Shown here one piece after another: positions 1 to 6,272 of a stretch of 31,934 nucleotides of DNA. The stretch spans positions 1-31,934 of the IMG/VR virus record IMGVR_UViG_3300015263_000107; one strand, 5' to 3'. This DNA is from a virus. Under the pieces are notes generated by a model. The model had not been told where the DNA came from. It was given only the letters and a program-made list of their open reading frames with translations, and ran no database searches. Position numbers and translations under genes: made by a program. How positions within the stretch are numbered: position 1 is the first letter of the stretch; each line of letters begins with the position of its first letter.

Positions 1-3
1 CTT

Positions 4-165
4 TCATAGCTTCAAATTATCCAAATCAATACGTTCCAGACCACGAACAGTGCGGTATACGTTAATTGCGCCTACGACAGCAAGACCAGTGAATCCGAGA
101 ACACCGAATACAACGGCTCTCTTGCCCCACTTAATGCTCTCTTCTTTGATCTTATCCTTGTTCAT
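4..165 (-). CDS. Small single-pass membrane protein, unknown function
   Basis: I do not recognise this 53-residue protein. It has a charged N-terminus (MNKDKIKEESIKWGKR), then a hydrophobic stretch of about 20 residues rich in V, G, L and A that could form one membrane helix, then a short polar tail. The start chosen is the ATG whose A overlaps the stop of the upstream gene (TAATG at 163-167), which suggests translational coupling. An in-frame ATG 30 bases further upstream (195) would lie inside the neighbour and has no ribosome-binding sequence. It is the last minus-strand gene in the window, downstream of a nucleoside deoxyribosyltransferase-like gene. Membrane location is inferred from hydrophobicity only. 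Confidence 0.6.
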   Translation of the reverse strand: MNKDKIKEESIKWGKRAVVFGVLGFTGLAVVGAINVYRTVRGLERIDLDNLKL

Positions 166-650
166 TATAAATACTCGCTTTTTGAATCTGCCCATTGAAA
201 AATCAACTCAATGAATCTATCTATATTGTCAACCAGATTGATACCATATCTTTCGCACACAATCTGTATGTTTCCCTTGCGCCAATATCCATCAGGACAA
301 CAAACAATAACATTTTCATTGTTAATACCGAACAAACCAAGTTCGAGCAGAGTAATAGGCGCGGGACCATTAGGATCAAAATAAAAAACAATCAGAGAGG
401 CTTTCTCAAGATGTTCCAATTCCCATGTAACTTGTTCTTTAAACTGTGGATTACTGATATCCTGAATCCAAGAAGAATCCCAATCATCACGGCGAGGATT
501 GTAGATAGTGATATCGTCAAAACCATCAAGAGCCTTTTCAACACGCTCCTGCCAGTTCTCAGCCTTACCCATATCAATTGAACCTGCTAGAAAGATACTA
601 TATTGGTTGTTCGACCAATCTTTCTTAGGTGCCTTTACAATCTTCGCCAT
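165..650 (-). CDS. Nucleoside 2-deoxyribosyltransferase-like protein
   Basis: This 161-residue protein matches the pattern of the nucleoside 2-deoxyribosyltransferase-like superfamily. It has an N-terminal FLAGSID segment (about residues 20-26), a YNPRRDDWD segment (50-58), an ELEHLEKASLIVFYF strand-helix region (78-91) and ITLLELG (99-105), whose Glu103 lies where the family carries its catalytic glutamate. Known members cleave or exchange the base of deoxynucleosides, so a role in nucleotide salvage or turnover during infection is likely; the substrate cannot be read from the sequence. AAAGGA precedes the start, followed by the A/T-only spacer AATATATC. The gene lies just downstream of tRNA-Met and ends in a TAATG overlap with the next small gene. 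Confidence 0.72.
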   Translation of the reverse strand: MAKIVKAPKKDWSNNQYSIFLAGSIDMGKAENWQERVEKALDGFDDITIYNPRRDDWDSSWIQDISNPQFKEQVTWELEHLEKASLIVFYFDPNGPAPITLLELGLFGINNENVIVCCPDGYWRKGNIQIVCERYGINLVDNIDRFIELIFQWADSKSEYL

Positions 651-671
651 GATATATTTCCTTTTTTTATG

Positions 672-747
672 TGGTGCTCCCGGTAGGATTCGAACCCACG
701 ATCTAGCCGTTATGAGCGGCCAGCTTTAACCACTAAGCTACAGGAGC
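672..747 (-). tRNA. tRNA-Met (anticodon CAT), CCA encoded
   Basis: The minus strand folds as a complete cloverleaf. The acceptor stem pairs GCTCCTG with CGGGAGC, discriminator A is followed by an encoded CCA, the D stem is GCTT/AAGC, the anticodon stem is GGCCG/CGGCT around loop CTCATAA, and the T arm is GTGGG-TTCGAAT-CCTAC. The anticodon CAU normally means elongator methionine; an isoleucine tRNA with lysidine at position 34 also reads as CAU and is not excluded. It lies between the peroxiredoxin gene and the deoxyribosyltransferase-like gene, in the same direction. Confidence 0.93.
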
Positions 748-758
748 ATTCTCACATA

Positions 759-1331
759 TTACCCCAATGACTTAAGATAGTCAAGGATATTTTCAGGTGA
801 TGTTTCACCATATGGATCGGTTGGGCAATTGTGCTGATAACCCGGCTCAATGAACCACTTTTCAATCTTGCCATTATCGACTACAGCAGCATAACGCCAT
901 GAACGATAACCGAAACCAAGATTGTCCTTAGCAACGCCCATACCCATCTGGTTGGTAAATTCACCAGAACCATCGGGAATCACAATGACTTCCTCTAGTC
1001 CCTGTTGCTTTGCCCATGCGTTCATAACAAAAGCATCGTTGACAGAAACACAATAGATGTAATCAATACCAAGATTGTAGAACTCAGATGCGTTCTTTTC
1101 AAATCCGGGTAGCTGATAGGTAGAACAAGTTGGTGTGAATGCTCCCGGCAATGAGAACAATACAACACGCTTGCCAGCGAATAGGTCGAATGAAGTAACG
1201 TCTTCCCAACGATATGGGTTTGGTCCTTCAATGCTGTCATCACGTACACGAGTCTTGAACACAACAGAAGGAACTACCTTTGGTAGAAACTGTGTAGGGT
1301 CCATAGGCTCATTGGCTCCTAGAATATTCAT
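759..1331 (-). CDS. Peroxiredoxin (Prx5-type thiol peroxidase)
   Basis: The 190-residue product carries the peroxiredoxin active-site pattern PxxxTxxC in LPGAFTPTCS, with Pro62, Thr66 and the peroxidatic Cys69, plus a conserved-type Arg146 in SWRYAAVV. The PGAFTPTCS form is typical of the Prx5 branch, cytosolic enzymes that reduce H2O2 and organic hydroperoxides at the expense of thiols. Other cysteines are Cys94 and Cys169; the latter could act as resolving residue, but this is uncertain. AAGGA lies eight bases before the ATG with an A/T-only spacer (TTTATT). It follows a GT17 glycosyltransferase by nine bases and precedes tRNA-Met. Peroxiredoxins are uncommon cargo in T4-like phages; protection from oxidative stress during infection is an inference. 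Confidence 0.9.
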   Translation of the reverse strand: MNILGANEPMDPTQFLPKVVPSVVFKTRVRDDSIEGPNPYRWEDVTSFDLFAGKRVVLFSLPGAFTPTCSTYQLPGFEKNASEFYNLGIDYIYCVSVNDAFVMNAWAKQQGLEEVIVIPDGSGEFTNQMGMGVAKDNLGFGYRSWRYAAVVDNGKIEKWFIEPGYQHNCPTDPYGETSPENILDYLKSLG

Positions 1332-1340
1332 AATAAATCC

Positions 1341-2099
1341 TTATCCAAATCTAGAGAATACACGATAGAAGAATGGTTCAAATTCTTCTGGTGTGGTTTT
1401 TACATACTGTTCCCAAGGACGATCATATAGGTCAACGCCTTGTTCGATGTACTTTTCAATGCGGTTTACATCGGTAAACAATTCAGTATTCATTTCACGA
1501 TGAGAACCAGCTAATAGCTTTTCTTTAATCTTTTCAGCACCGCCCCAATGGGATAAGTGCCAACCACCACGCATGACAGGCGGATATGTATCACGCATAT
1601 CACGAAACTCTTGTGGTGCCTTTACTCTCATTTCTTTACAGCGAGTAACAACAGTGCCAACCCATGGCTTTAGGCTGCGCTGCTTTAGGTTGTAGTAATG
1701 AGAATCCTGAATCATACTACATGCAACACTACTTTGTAAAGTGTGAATTGCATTGTCGATACCACTAAAGCTTGGTATCTCATCTAGGTCGCCCATGAGT
1801 ACGTAGGCATCATCAGGAAAATAGTCCATTGCCTTACGCAAGGTATTTCTCTGAAGATGCTCCACGCCCCAATATGTCTGACCTAGTTCAATCGGCGGAA
1901 CACATGGTAGATAGATGATTCTATCTAGGTAATATGTAAAGCGATTGATGTTTTCAATGAAGTTGAATTTCTTCGGCTGGCCACTAAATGTCAGGCAGCT
2001 TTCAGAGATAACAAAGTAGTTGACTTTCTTGTAGAGATATTCTAGTCTCGCTTCAAGAAGATCATATTCATTGAAAAAGGTAAAACAATCAATGATCAT
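1341..2099 (-). CDS. Glycosyltransferase family 17-like protein
   Basis: The 252-residue product begins MIIDCFTFFNEYDLLEARLE, the typical opening of family 17 glycosyltransferases (relatives of beta-1,4-mannosyl-glycoprotein N-acetylglucosaminyltransferase). It has the acidic metal and nucleotide-sugar motif GDLDEIPS with Asp104, Asp106 and Glu107. It is expected to be a cytosolic GT-A-fold enzyme transferring a sugar from a nucleotide donor. In a phage the target could be surface glycan, a virion protein or DNA; the sequence does not say which. Its ATG overlaps the stop of the upstream small gene (TAATG at 2097-2101), indicating coupling. The gene appears full length and intact. Confidence 0.83.
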   Translation of the reverse strand: MIIDCFTFFNEYDLLEARLEYLYKKVNYFVISESCLTFSGQPKKFNFIENINRFTYYLDRIIYLPCVPPIELGQTYWGVEHLQRNTLRKAMDYFPDDAYVLMGDLDEIPSFSGIDNAIHTLQSSVACSMIQDSHYYNLKQRSLKPWVGTVVTRCKEMRVKAPQEFRDMRDTYPPVMRGGWHLSHWGGAEKIKEKLLAGSHREMNTELFTDVNRIEKYIEQGVDLYDRPWEQYVKTTPEEFEPFFYRVFSRFG

Positions 2100-2287
2100 T
2101 AGTCGGCAATCTGGACCTTGGTGTCCTTAAAACCGGAAAGATATAGGAAGTTGTTGAACTCTTCTACAACCTGATCAGCACCAAGATCAGCGTCAATCTC
2201 AAAGTTGATGCTAATGTTGCGGCTTAGATGATCGTCGCTGCTATTGTAGCACTTGTTGCTATTAAAAGAAAATTCTAGCTTATTCAT
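2099..2287 (-). CDS. Hypothetical protein, 62 residues
   Basis: I do not recognise this acidic 62-residue protein (MNKLEFSFNSNKC...). It looks like a compact alternating strand/helix fold without obvious motifs. The start at 2287 is chosen because GGAG lies six bases upstream (GGAGATAATCATG); an in-frame ATG at 2320 would lie deep in the neighbour and lacks such a site. The start overlaps the end of the upstream zinc-binding-like gene by eight bases, and the stop overlaps the GT17 start, so three genes are translationally chained. Confidence 0.65.
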   Translation of the reverse strand: MNKLEFSFNSNKCYNSSDDHLSRNISINFEIDADLGADQVVEEFNNFLYLSGFKDTKVQIAD

Positions 2288-2558
2288 GATTATCTCCATT
2301 ATAAAATTTGGGCTTTTCATCCCAAGGAATTGTGTAATGTAAAACTCTACCGTGTGCAGCCAAGTCCTTTAGGCATTCATCACACACATTGATTTCCAGA
2401 TACGATCCATCCATAGGATCAAAGAAGGTTGAACCGTAGTGGCCTTGTGTCATAAAGCAAGTTGCCTCATGGGGCTGATTGCTTTCAGTTTCTTCATTGA
2501 AGACATGCTTTGGCTGATAGCCGCATGAAATACAAGGCAGTACTAGATTTTTATCCAT
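2280..2558 (-). CDS. Small CxxC-pair protein, putative zinc-binding
   Basis: This 92-residue protein has two CxxC pairs, CISC at residues 9-12 and CDEC in its second half, separated by a His-containing region. That arrangement suggests a structural zinc site of zinc-ribbon type. No catalytic motif is visible and the function is unknown. The start is preceded by GAAGAG and the A/T spacer TATATC. It is the first gene after tRNA-Arg and overlaps the start of the following small gene. Confidence 0.68.
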   Translation of the reverse strand: MDKNLVLPCISCGYQPKHVFNEETESNQPHEATCFMTQGHYGSTFFDPMDGSYLEINVCDECLKDLAAHGRVLHYTIPWDEKPKFYNGDNHE

Positions 2559-2577
2559 GATATACTCTTCAAAAAAG

Positions 2578-2653
2578 TGGCACCCCTACGAGGACTCGAA
2601 CCTCGAAATCAGGTTTAGAAGACCCACGCTTTATCCAGTTAAGCTATAGGGGC
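2578..2653 (-). tRNA. tRNA-Arg (anticodon TCT), CCA encoded
   Basis: The minus strand gives a cloverleaf with acceptor stem GCCCCTA/TAGGGGT (first pair G-U), discriminator G, encoded CCA, D stem GCTT/AAGC, anticodon loop CTTCTAA with anticodon TCT, and a perfect T stem CGAGG/CCTCG around TTCGAGT. The anticodon stem TGGGT/ACCTG has wobble pairs at its base. It reads AGA. T4 also encodes an Arg-UCU tRNA, so the presence fits the lineage. Confidence 0.92.
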
Positions 2654-2662
2654 GCAATAAAA

Positions 2663-2863
2663 TCAGATACGGTTATTTAGTCGATGTAATAGATTAGCAG
2701 CCTGACTTTCTTCTGCTTCTGTAATATTACCATTATGCTGGACATAAAACAGCAAAGCATCCTTAATTAGGTTAACGTCAGCAGGAGCATAGACACCACC
2801 CTTTGCCATCTTTGGCGTACTATCCTTATAAGGATGTGTGTCTTTATCTAGCATAGTGTCCAT
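2663..2863 (-). CDS. Hypothetical protein, 66 residues
   Basis: I do not recognise this protein. It has a polar N-terminus (MDTMLDKDTHPYKDSTPK) and a helical C-terminal half with a leucine-rich pattern (NLIKDALLFYVQ, AANLLHRLNNRI). Its ATG overlaps the stop of the upstream gene (TAATG) with GGAG eight bases before. It lies directly upstream of tRNA-Arg. Confidence 0.6.
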   Translation of the reverse strand: MDTMLDKDTHPYKDSTPKMAKGGVYAPADVNLIKDALLFYVQHNGNITEAEESQAANLLHRLNNRI

Positions 2864-3033
2864 TAATTACTCCATACAGTCATTAGCCAAGTGTTGGCTG
2901 TGTTCATCCAATCAATTTCAACATCATCAAGCTTTTCGCCATTACGATACTTGGATTCAAGCTCATTGTAACGGCGCTCAATGACAGTAAAATCGTCATT
3001 TAGAGTTGGCAGATCAAAAACTCGAATATCCAT
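2863..3033 (-). CDS. Hypothetical protein, 56 residues
   Basis: I do not recognise this small acidic protein (MDIRVFDLPTLNDDF...), which looks mostly helical. The ATG at 3033 is preceded by a strong GGAGGT and a four-base spacer, so I prefer it to an in-frame GTG twelve bases upstream that overlaps this same ribosome site. It is the first gene after the sigma70-like promoter at 3061-3089 and is coupled by TAATG to the following gene. Confidence 0.65.
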   Translation of the reverse strand: MDIRVFDLPTLNDDFTVIERRYNELESKYRNGEKLDDVEIDWMNTANTWLMTVWSN

Positions 3034-3060
3034 ATTTACCTCCACGAAATCAAGACAACA

Positions 3061-3089
3061 TATATATACCGAATTTCGCTGGAAGTCAA
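3061..3089 (-). promoter_or_regulatory. Sigma70-like promoter (TTGACT-N17-TATATA)
   Basis: On the minus strand a -35 box TTGACT (3084-3089) is separated by exactly 17 bases from TATATA (3061-3066). It lies just beyond the end of the gene at 3086-3328 and 28 bases before the next start codon, in one of the few spacers of this region. It would feed the run of small genes, tRNAs, glycosyltransferase and peroxiredoxin down to position 4. Inferred from sequence only. Confidence 0.55.
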
Positions 3090-3328
3090 CCCTTTTTTGT
3101 AATTTTCTTTCTTTTAGTCAGAATAAAAGGCTCAAGGGTTGACTTCGCACCGATTAAGTCTTCCTTATCCAGAAGACGGTCAACCTTGTTGATGATAGTT
3201 TCAACTCTGGTTTGTGGTATTTCTACGGTATATGTTTTCTTCCCAATCACTTGGTTAAATATAGTAGTTTTTACCGTCTGTGTCAAGCTTTCTTTTTCCC
3301 AATGGCATACTTTGTTACCAAGGTCCAC
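3086..3328 (-). CDS. Hypothetical protein after regA (GTG start, overlaps regA)
   Basis: This open frame of 80 codons is downstream of regA. Its C-terminal two thirds look protein-like (TYTVEIPQTRVETI, then a charged helix) and end in a lysine-rich tail, but I do not recognise a family. The GTG at 3328 has AAGGA sequences three and nine bases upstream, but uses 46 bases of regA in another frame. A sigma70-like promoter (3258-3286) lies within its 5' part, so the true start could be lower, for example the GTG at 3250. T4 has DNA polymerase gene 43 after regA; this gene is far too small to be that. Confidence 0.45.
   Translation of the reverse strand: MDLGNKVCHWEKESLTQTVKTTIFNQVIGKKTYTVEIPQTRVETIINKVDRLLDKEDLIGAKSTLEPFILTKRKKITKKG
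3258..3286 (-). promoter_or_regulatory. Sigma70-like promoter (TTGACA-N17-TATATT) at the end of regA
   Basis: The minus strand carries a consensus -35 TTGACA (3281-3286), a 17-base spacer and TATATT (3258-3263). The -35 box overlaps the last codons and stop of regA. Transcripts would begin near 3251 and cover the small gene ending at 3086 and everything below. Position and spacing are strong; activity is inferred. Confidence 0.55.
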
Positions 3329-3684
3329 TGGTCCTTTTCCTTGTGTGGCAGAATCTTAATCTGATTCAAACCAGCACGAGGATGCTTAGACTTCTCTGGT
3401 TCAACGATCTTGACCAATCCCCAATCTTCTAGTAGCTTGGCGATGGTGTTACGTCTACCCTTGTCTTCGTCTGAGAAGTCAGTTTGCTTGCCATCAAGTG
3501 CAAACATTTCCTTGAAGTGTACAATATAGAACTTACCCTGCTTGTGCAAGATGTGGCAAGACTGATATAACGTCTTGTCCTTTCTACTAGCGACTCCAAT
3601 TCGCGTCAATGTCTCACGTACCTTTAAGAAATCATCTTCCTCACCAAGCTTGATTTCTAGTAATGTGTCAATAACTTCATTCAT
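3283..3684 (-). CDS. regA: RegA translational repressor of early genes
   Basis: The 133-residue product closely follows T4 RegA (122 residues), including FLKVRETLTRIGVASRKDK, LYQSCHILHKQGKFYIVHF and the AKLLEDWGLVKIVEP block. RegA is an RNA-binding protein that represses translation of many phage early mRNAs by binding A/U-rich sequence around the initiation codon, and in T4 it controls its own mRNA. The gene sits in the T4 order 45-44-62-regA. Its ATG overlaps the end of gene 62 (ATGAATGA region, 3681-3684) with GGTGGA upstream. Unlike T4, gene 43 does not follow. The C-terminus is about ten residues longer than in T4 and ends KYAIGKKKA. Confidence 0.95.
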   Translation of the reverse strand: MNEVIDTLLEIKLGEEDDFLKVRETLTRIGVASRKDKTLYQSCHILHKQGKFYIVHFKEMFALDGKQTDFSDEDKGRRNTIAKLLEDWGLVKIVEPEKSKHPRAGLNQIKILPHKEKDQWTLVTKYAIGKKKA

Positions 3685-4073
3685 TTCATTCCACCTGTAT
3701 CCAATATTGTTTTTATCTTTTCTATTTGTTCAGGAGAAAGTAATGAAATTGCTTGTTCTGTTTTTGCGTTATTGTACTTAAAGTACTGCTTTACAGCTTC
3801 AAAATCATCACTATCCTGTCTTTTCGCCCATTTCGAAAAACGCTTTTTGGGTCTGACAATATTTAGTAGATATTGAAATTGAAGCTTATTGTCTGCATTG
3901 TAATGCATATTCATTTCATTGGCATACAGAATGGTGTCTGGAAAGTATGACAATGCCTTGTTAGTCAGATATGGATTGTAACCAGCTTCTGCAAGCTCAT
4001 CATTGTCCGTATCTGTCATTAGGTCTTTTTTGGTATAGTTGATCGCACTAACATAATCAAATGGATTGCTCAT
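3681..4073 (-). CDS. 62: Clamp loader small subunit gp62
   Basis: The 130-residue protein has the gp62 signature in its middle: KALSYFPDTILYANEMN followed by LQFQYLLNIVRPKKRFSKWAK, which parallels the T4 gp62 FNYL..VPRGKRYGKWAK segment. With gp44 it forms the loader that opens the gp45 sliding clamp and places it on primed DNA. It is markedly shorter than T4 gp62 (187 residues), mainly at both ends. It lies immediately upstream of regA with a four-base overlap and downstream of a small unknown gene with an ATGA overlap, so translation is probably coupled. Confidence 0.85.
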   Translation of the reverse strand: MSNPFDYVSAINYTKKDLMTDTDNDELAEAGYNPYLTNKALSYFPDTILYANEMNMHYNADNKLQFQYLLNIVRPKKRFSKWAKRQDSDDFEAVKQYFKYNNAKTEQAISLLSPEQIEKIKTILDTGGMK

Positions 4074-4312
4074 ATAGCCTCACGTTCTTCCTTGCGCTGG
4101 ATAGCTTCTAGCGCGTTTAAGGTGGAAATTACAAAGTCGCTTGCGAGGCTATTATAAGCGAGATAGTTACGAACTTCAACAATTTGATCAGCAGTGGGCG
4201 GATTGTTTACCCACTTTTGAAATAGTTCAAGTGCAGTTGGTGCGACTTGACTTTCTGGTGCTTCTGCCAGTAGTTTAATTATCTGATATGTCGCGTTGTC
4301 CTTCATAGTCAT
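4070..4312 (-). CDS. Hypothetical protein between gp44 and gp62
   Basis: I do not recognise this 80-residue, mostly helical acidic protein (MTMKDNATYQIIKLLAEAPES...). The start at 4312 is preceded by AAGGA and the A/T-rich spacer AATATACATT, whereas the ATG 48 bases upstream has no such site. The stop overlaps the start of gene 62 (ATGA). It is one of three extra genes that separate 44 from 62, which are adjacent in T4. Confidence 0.62.
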   Translation of the reverse strand: MTMKDNATYQIIKLLAEAPESQVAPTALELFQKWVNNPPTADQIVEVRNYLAYNSLASDFVISTLNALEAIQRKEEREAI

Positions 4313-4433
4313 AATGTATATTTCCTTCATCATCGTACCAATATCCACACTGCCTACCAAGCTCTTCTAGGTATTTACGGCAGCGTTCCTTGGCACCGGG
4401 TTCACGTGTCATCCTCTCCGTGAACTTCCTCAT
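4275..4433 (-). CDS. Hypothetical protein, about 52 residues, start uncertain
   Basis: I do not recognise this small basic-then-acidic protein (MRKFTERMTREPGAKERCRK...). Candidate starts are the ATG at 4433 (GGAG three bases upstream), the ATG at 4412 (overlapping the previous stop by eleven bases) and an ATG at 4484 deep in the neighbour. The frame overlaps both neighbours, 4402-4677 upstream and 4070-4312 downstream, which is dense even for this genome. That makes the call less secure. Confidence 0.45.
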   Translation of the reverse strand: MRKFTERMTREPGAKERCRKYLEELGRQCGYWYDDEGNIHYDYEGQRDISDN

Positions 4434-4677
4434 ATTCTCCAAGATCAAGCGGTTTCTTTCTGAATGCGTCATCACCATATTCATTTTCCAAAATTTGTGA
4501 AGAATGGTCTAGAACAGTAGAACAGCCCATACAGATTTCAAGCTCTAGTGGACCTTCGGCAGTTTCCAGACATAGCTTGCCTGTCTTGTGTTTCTTTTTA
4601 AGAACTGTTTTACAGAGAGGACACTTCTTTCTTTTCCACCAACTCAAGGTTAATTTCTGGATCAGCCACGAAAGCAT
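4402..4677 (-). CDS. Small zinc-ribbon-like protein after gp44
   Basis: This frame encodes two cysteine pairs, CPLC (residues 19-22) and CMGC (49-52), about 26 residues apart, with an acidic C-terminal tail. This resembles a small zinc ribbon, as found in nucleic-acid-binding phage proteins. The start is uncertain: the ATG at 4677 lies 68 bases inside the end of gene 44 without a clear ribosome site, and a TTG at 4647 is an alternative. Both cysteine pairs lie downstream of either start. Function is unknown; position between clamp loader genes hints at a replication or transcription role. Confidence 0.58.
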   Translation of the reverse strand: MLSWLIQKLTLSWWKRKKCPLCKTVLKKKHKTGKLCLETAEGPLELEICMGCSTVLDHSSQILENEYGDDAFRKKPLDLGEYEEVHGEDDT

Positions 4678-5539
4678 GTTGGTACTGGTATTTAGATAGG
4701 ATGAGAACAAGGTTTGGAATAGAATTCTTGGTGACATACATGCTTGCGTTGTCATAAAGATTGCGGTAAAGAGCAGTGCAATCATTATCGACATTTTCAG
4801 CAACCCACTTGCGGGCTGATGTAAAGTCACGATCCTTCAAAAATCCGATAAGGTTCTTGATAGTGGTTTCATTAAGGATTGCAATGATACCAGAATCGAT
4901 CTTACCAGTTGCTGAATAACGCTGGATTTCGTTAATGGTCCTGCGCCAATCAGGATGGAACTTTGTGATTACAGCAGCAATAGCAGCCTTGTCATAGTCC
5001 ACGTTTTCCTGATCTAGGATTGTGGTGACACGCTTCATCATCTGCTTTGCAAGTGATGGTAGGTCAGACTTCTTAATCTTGAAGTCAACCACAGAACAAC
5101 GTGAGTCGGCAACAGCACCAATGATACGGTTTTTGAAGTTACATGTTAAAATGAAGCCACAGTTCTTTGAGAACTCTTCAATGAAGCCACGAAGAGCAGC
5201 CTGTGTCTGTTGTGTGAGATAGTCGGCTTCGTCAAGGATGACGTACTTGCGACCACCATTGAAGGAAATGGTAGAGGCAAACTGTAGGATATCGTCACGC
5301 AGAGTGGCGATGTTACCGTTCATAGAGCCGTTGATAAGAATGTAGTCACATCCTAGCTCTTCTAGCATAGCGCGGGCTACAGTAGTCTTGCCACAACCAG
5401 CAGGACCAGAAAGTAGGAGGTTAGGGATATTTCCCTGATTTACAAATTCCTGAAAGGTGTTCTTTAGGTCTTCAGGAAGGATGGTGTCAGCGATAGTCTT
5501 TGGGCGATACTTTTCTACCCAGAGAAATTCATTTAGCAT
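4610..5539 (-). CDS. 44: Clamp loader ATPase subunit gp44
   Basis: The 309-residue protein is a AAA+ clamp loader subunit, T4 gp44 type (319 residues). It starts LWVEKYRPKTIADTILP, has the Walker A motif GPAGCGKT at residues 45-52, Walker B ILDEAD at 101-106 and the clamp-loader SRC motif at 146-148. Four gp44 with one gp62 load gp45 onto primer-template junctions. The ribosome site GATGAGG with spacer TTTTATT resembles the A/U-rich RegA-controlled initiation region of T4 gene 44. It follows gene 45 after a 55-base spacer with a hairpin. Confidence 0.96.
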   Translation of the reverse strand: MLNEFLWVEKYRPKTIADTILPEDLKNTFQEFVNQGNIPNLLLSGPAGCGKTTVARAMLEELGCDYILINGSMNGNIATLRDDILQFASTISFNGGRKYVILDEADYLTQQTQAALRGFIEEFSKNCGFILTCNFKNRIIGAVADSRCSVVDFKIKKSDLPSLAKQMMKRVTTILDQENVDYDKAAIAAVITKFHPDWRRTINEIQRYSATGKIDSGIIAILNETTIKNLIGFLKDRDFTSARKWVAENVDNDCTALYRNLYDNASMYVTKNSIPNLVLILSKYQYQHAFVADPEINLELVEKKEVSSL

Positions 5540-5561
5540 AATAAAACCTCATCATAAAGTT

Positions 5562-5585
5562 GGGGACAGAGGGTTACTCTGCCCC
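5562..5585 (-). promoter_or_regulatory. Intercistronic hairpin between genes 45 and 44
   Basis: On the minus-strand transcript GGGG-CAGAG pairs with CTCTG-(U)-CCCC with one bulged base and a five-base loop, placed between the gene 45 stop and the gene 44 start. There is no U-run directly after it (AACTTT follows), so it is more likely a processing, attenuation or 3'-end-stabilising structure than a full terminator. Confidence 0.45.
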
Positions 5586-5594
5586 CTGTGTCAC

Positions 5595-6254
5595 TTAACC
5601 ATTATAGCTTGAACTGGACTCCATTGCAATCCAATATTCTACGTCACTACCCTTAAAGTGGCCGATTCCCTTTGAGGTTGCGGACACTTCATAGTCGCCA
5701 GCCAGAAGCTTAACGTTTTCTACTGAAAAGATAAAGCGGAAGCTCTTATCAGTCTCGCCAACCTCAACACGATAGAAAGACTTGCTGCTATCCTTGGAGT
5801 TGAAGCCTTCTAGGTAAATCTTACCGTCTTCACCAGTAATAGCGATTTCAGGCACAGAGATAATACCAATCGCCTTCTGTAGGCGGGCAAATACATCACC
5901 CTTCATAGTGAAGTTTACAACCGCATCCTGTACAGCAACTTCCTTGTCAGGAGCAGCCATAATGTTATCTGGTGCGGTAAAGAAGTATTCCAGCTTTTCA
6001 GCACCAGATTCGATAACGACTGATCTTTCCTTAGTGACAAGATCGGGATTATCAAATAGAGTGACAGCACTTAGGAACTGACTAAGGTCATAAATTGCAA
6101 ACTGTGACTCAATATGAGTACTGATAGTTGCACGTGCCATAATAGAGCGAGTAGTAGAAATTGTACGAACCTCATTACCCGGTCTAAAAAGAATACCCGG
6201 ATTGATGGAAGTGAAGTTGCGTAGAATTTGGATTGCTCGTGAATCAAACTTCAT
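5595..6254 (-). CDS. 45: Sliding clamp gp45
   Basis: This 219-residue protein is placed as the T4 gp45 sliding clamp (228 residues) by its opening (MKFDSRAIQILRNFTSINPG), beta-rich two-domain composition and its position directly before gene 44 in the 45-44-62-regA order. Three copies ring DNA and hold the polymerase; in T4 the same clamp activates late promoters with gp55 and gp33. The ATG at 6254 has AAAGG and the spacer TAACTATATT; an upstream in-frame TTG (6272) is less likely. The upstream glycosyltransferase gene ends at 6273. Confidence 0.9.
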   Translation of the reverse strand: MKFDSRAIQILRNFTSINPGILFRPGNEVRTISTTRSIMARATISTHIESQFAIYDLSQFLSAVTLFDNPDLVTKERSVVIESGAEKLEYFFTAPDNIMAAPDKEVAVQDAVVNFTMKGDVFARLQKAIGIISVPEIAITGEDGKIYLEGFNSKDSSKSFYRVEVGETDKSFRFIFSVENVKLLAGDYEVSATSKGIGHFKGSDVEYWIAMESSSSYNG

Positions 6255-6272
6255 AATATAGTTACCTTTCAA

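Noticed and set aside
166-173. TATAAATA on the plus strand
   Set aside because: It would drive RNA antisense to minus-strand genes with no plus-strand gene following; the bases are explained by the last codons and the TAATG junction of two minus-strand genes.
3046-3282. Search for DNA polymerase gene 43 after regA as in T4
   Set aside because: Only small frames, tRNAs and accessory genes follow; gene 43 must be outside this window, so the T4 order is broken here.
3006-3359. Plus-strand open frame of 117 codons opposite regA
   Set aside because: Opposite to a certain regA gene and to promoter-containing sequence, without ribosome site or recognisable motif; a shadow frame.
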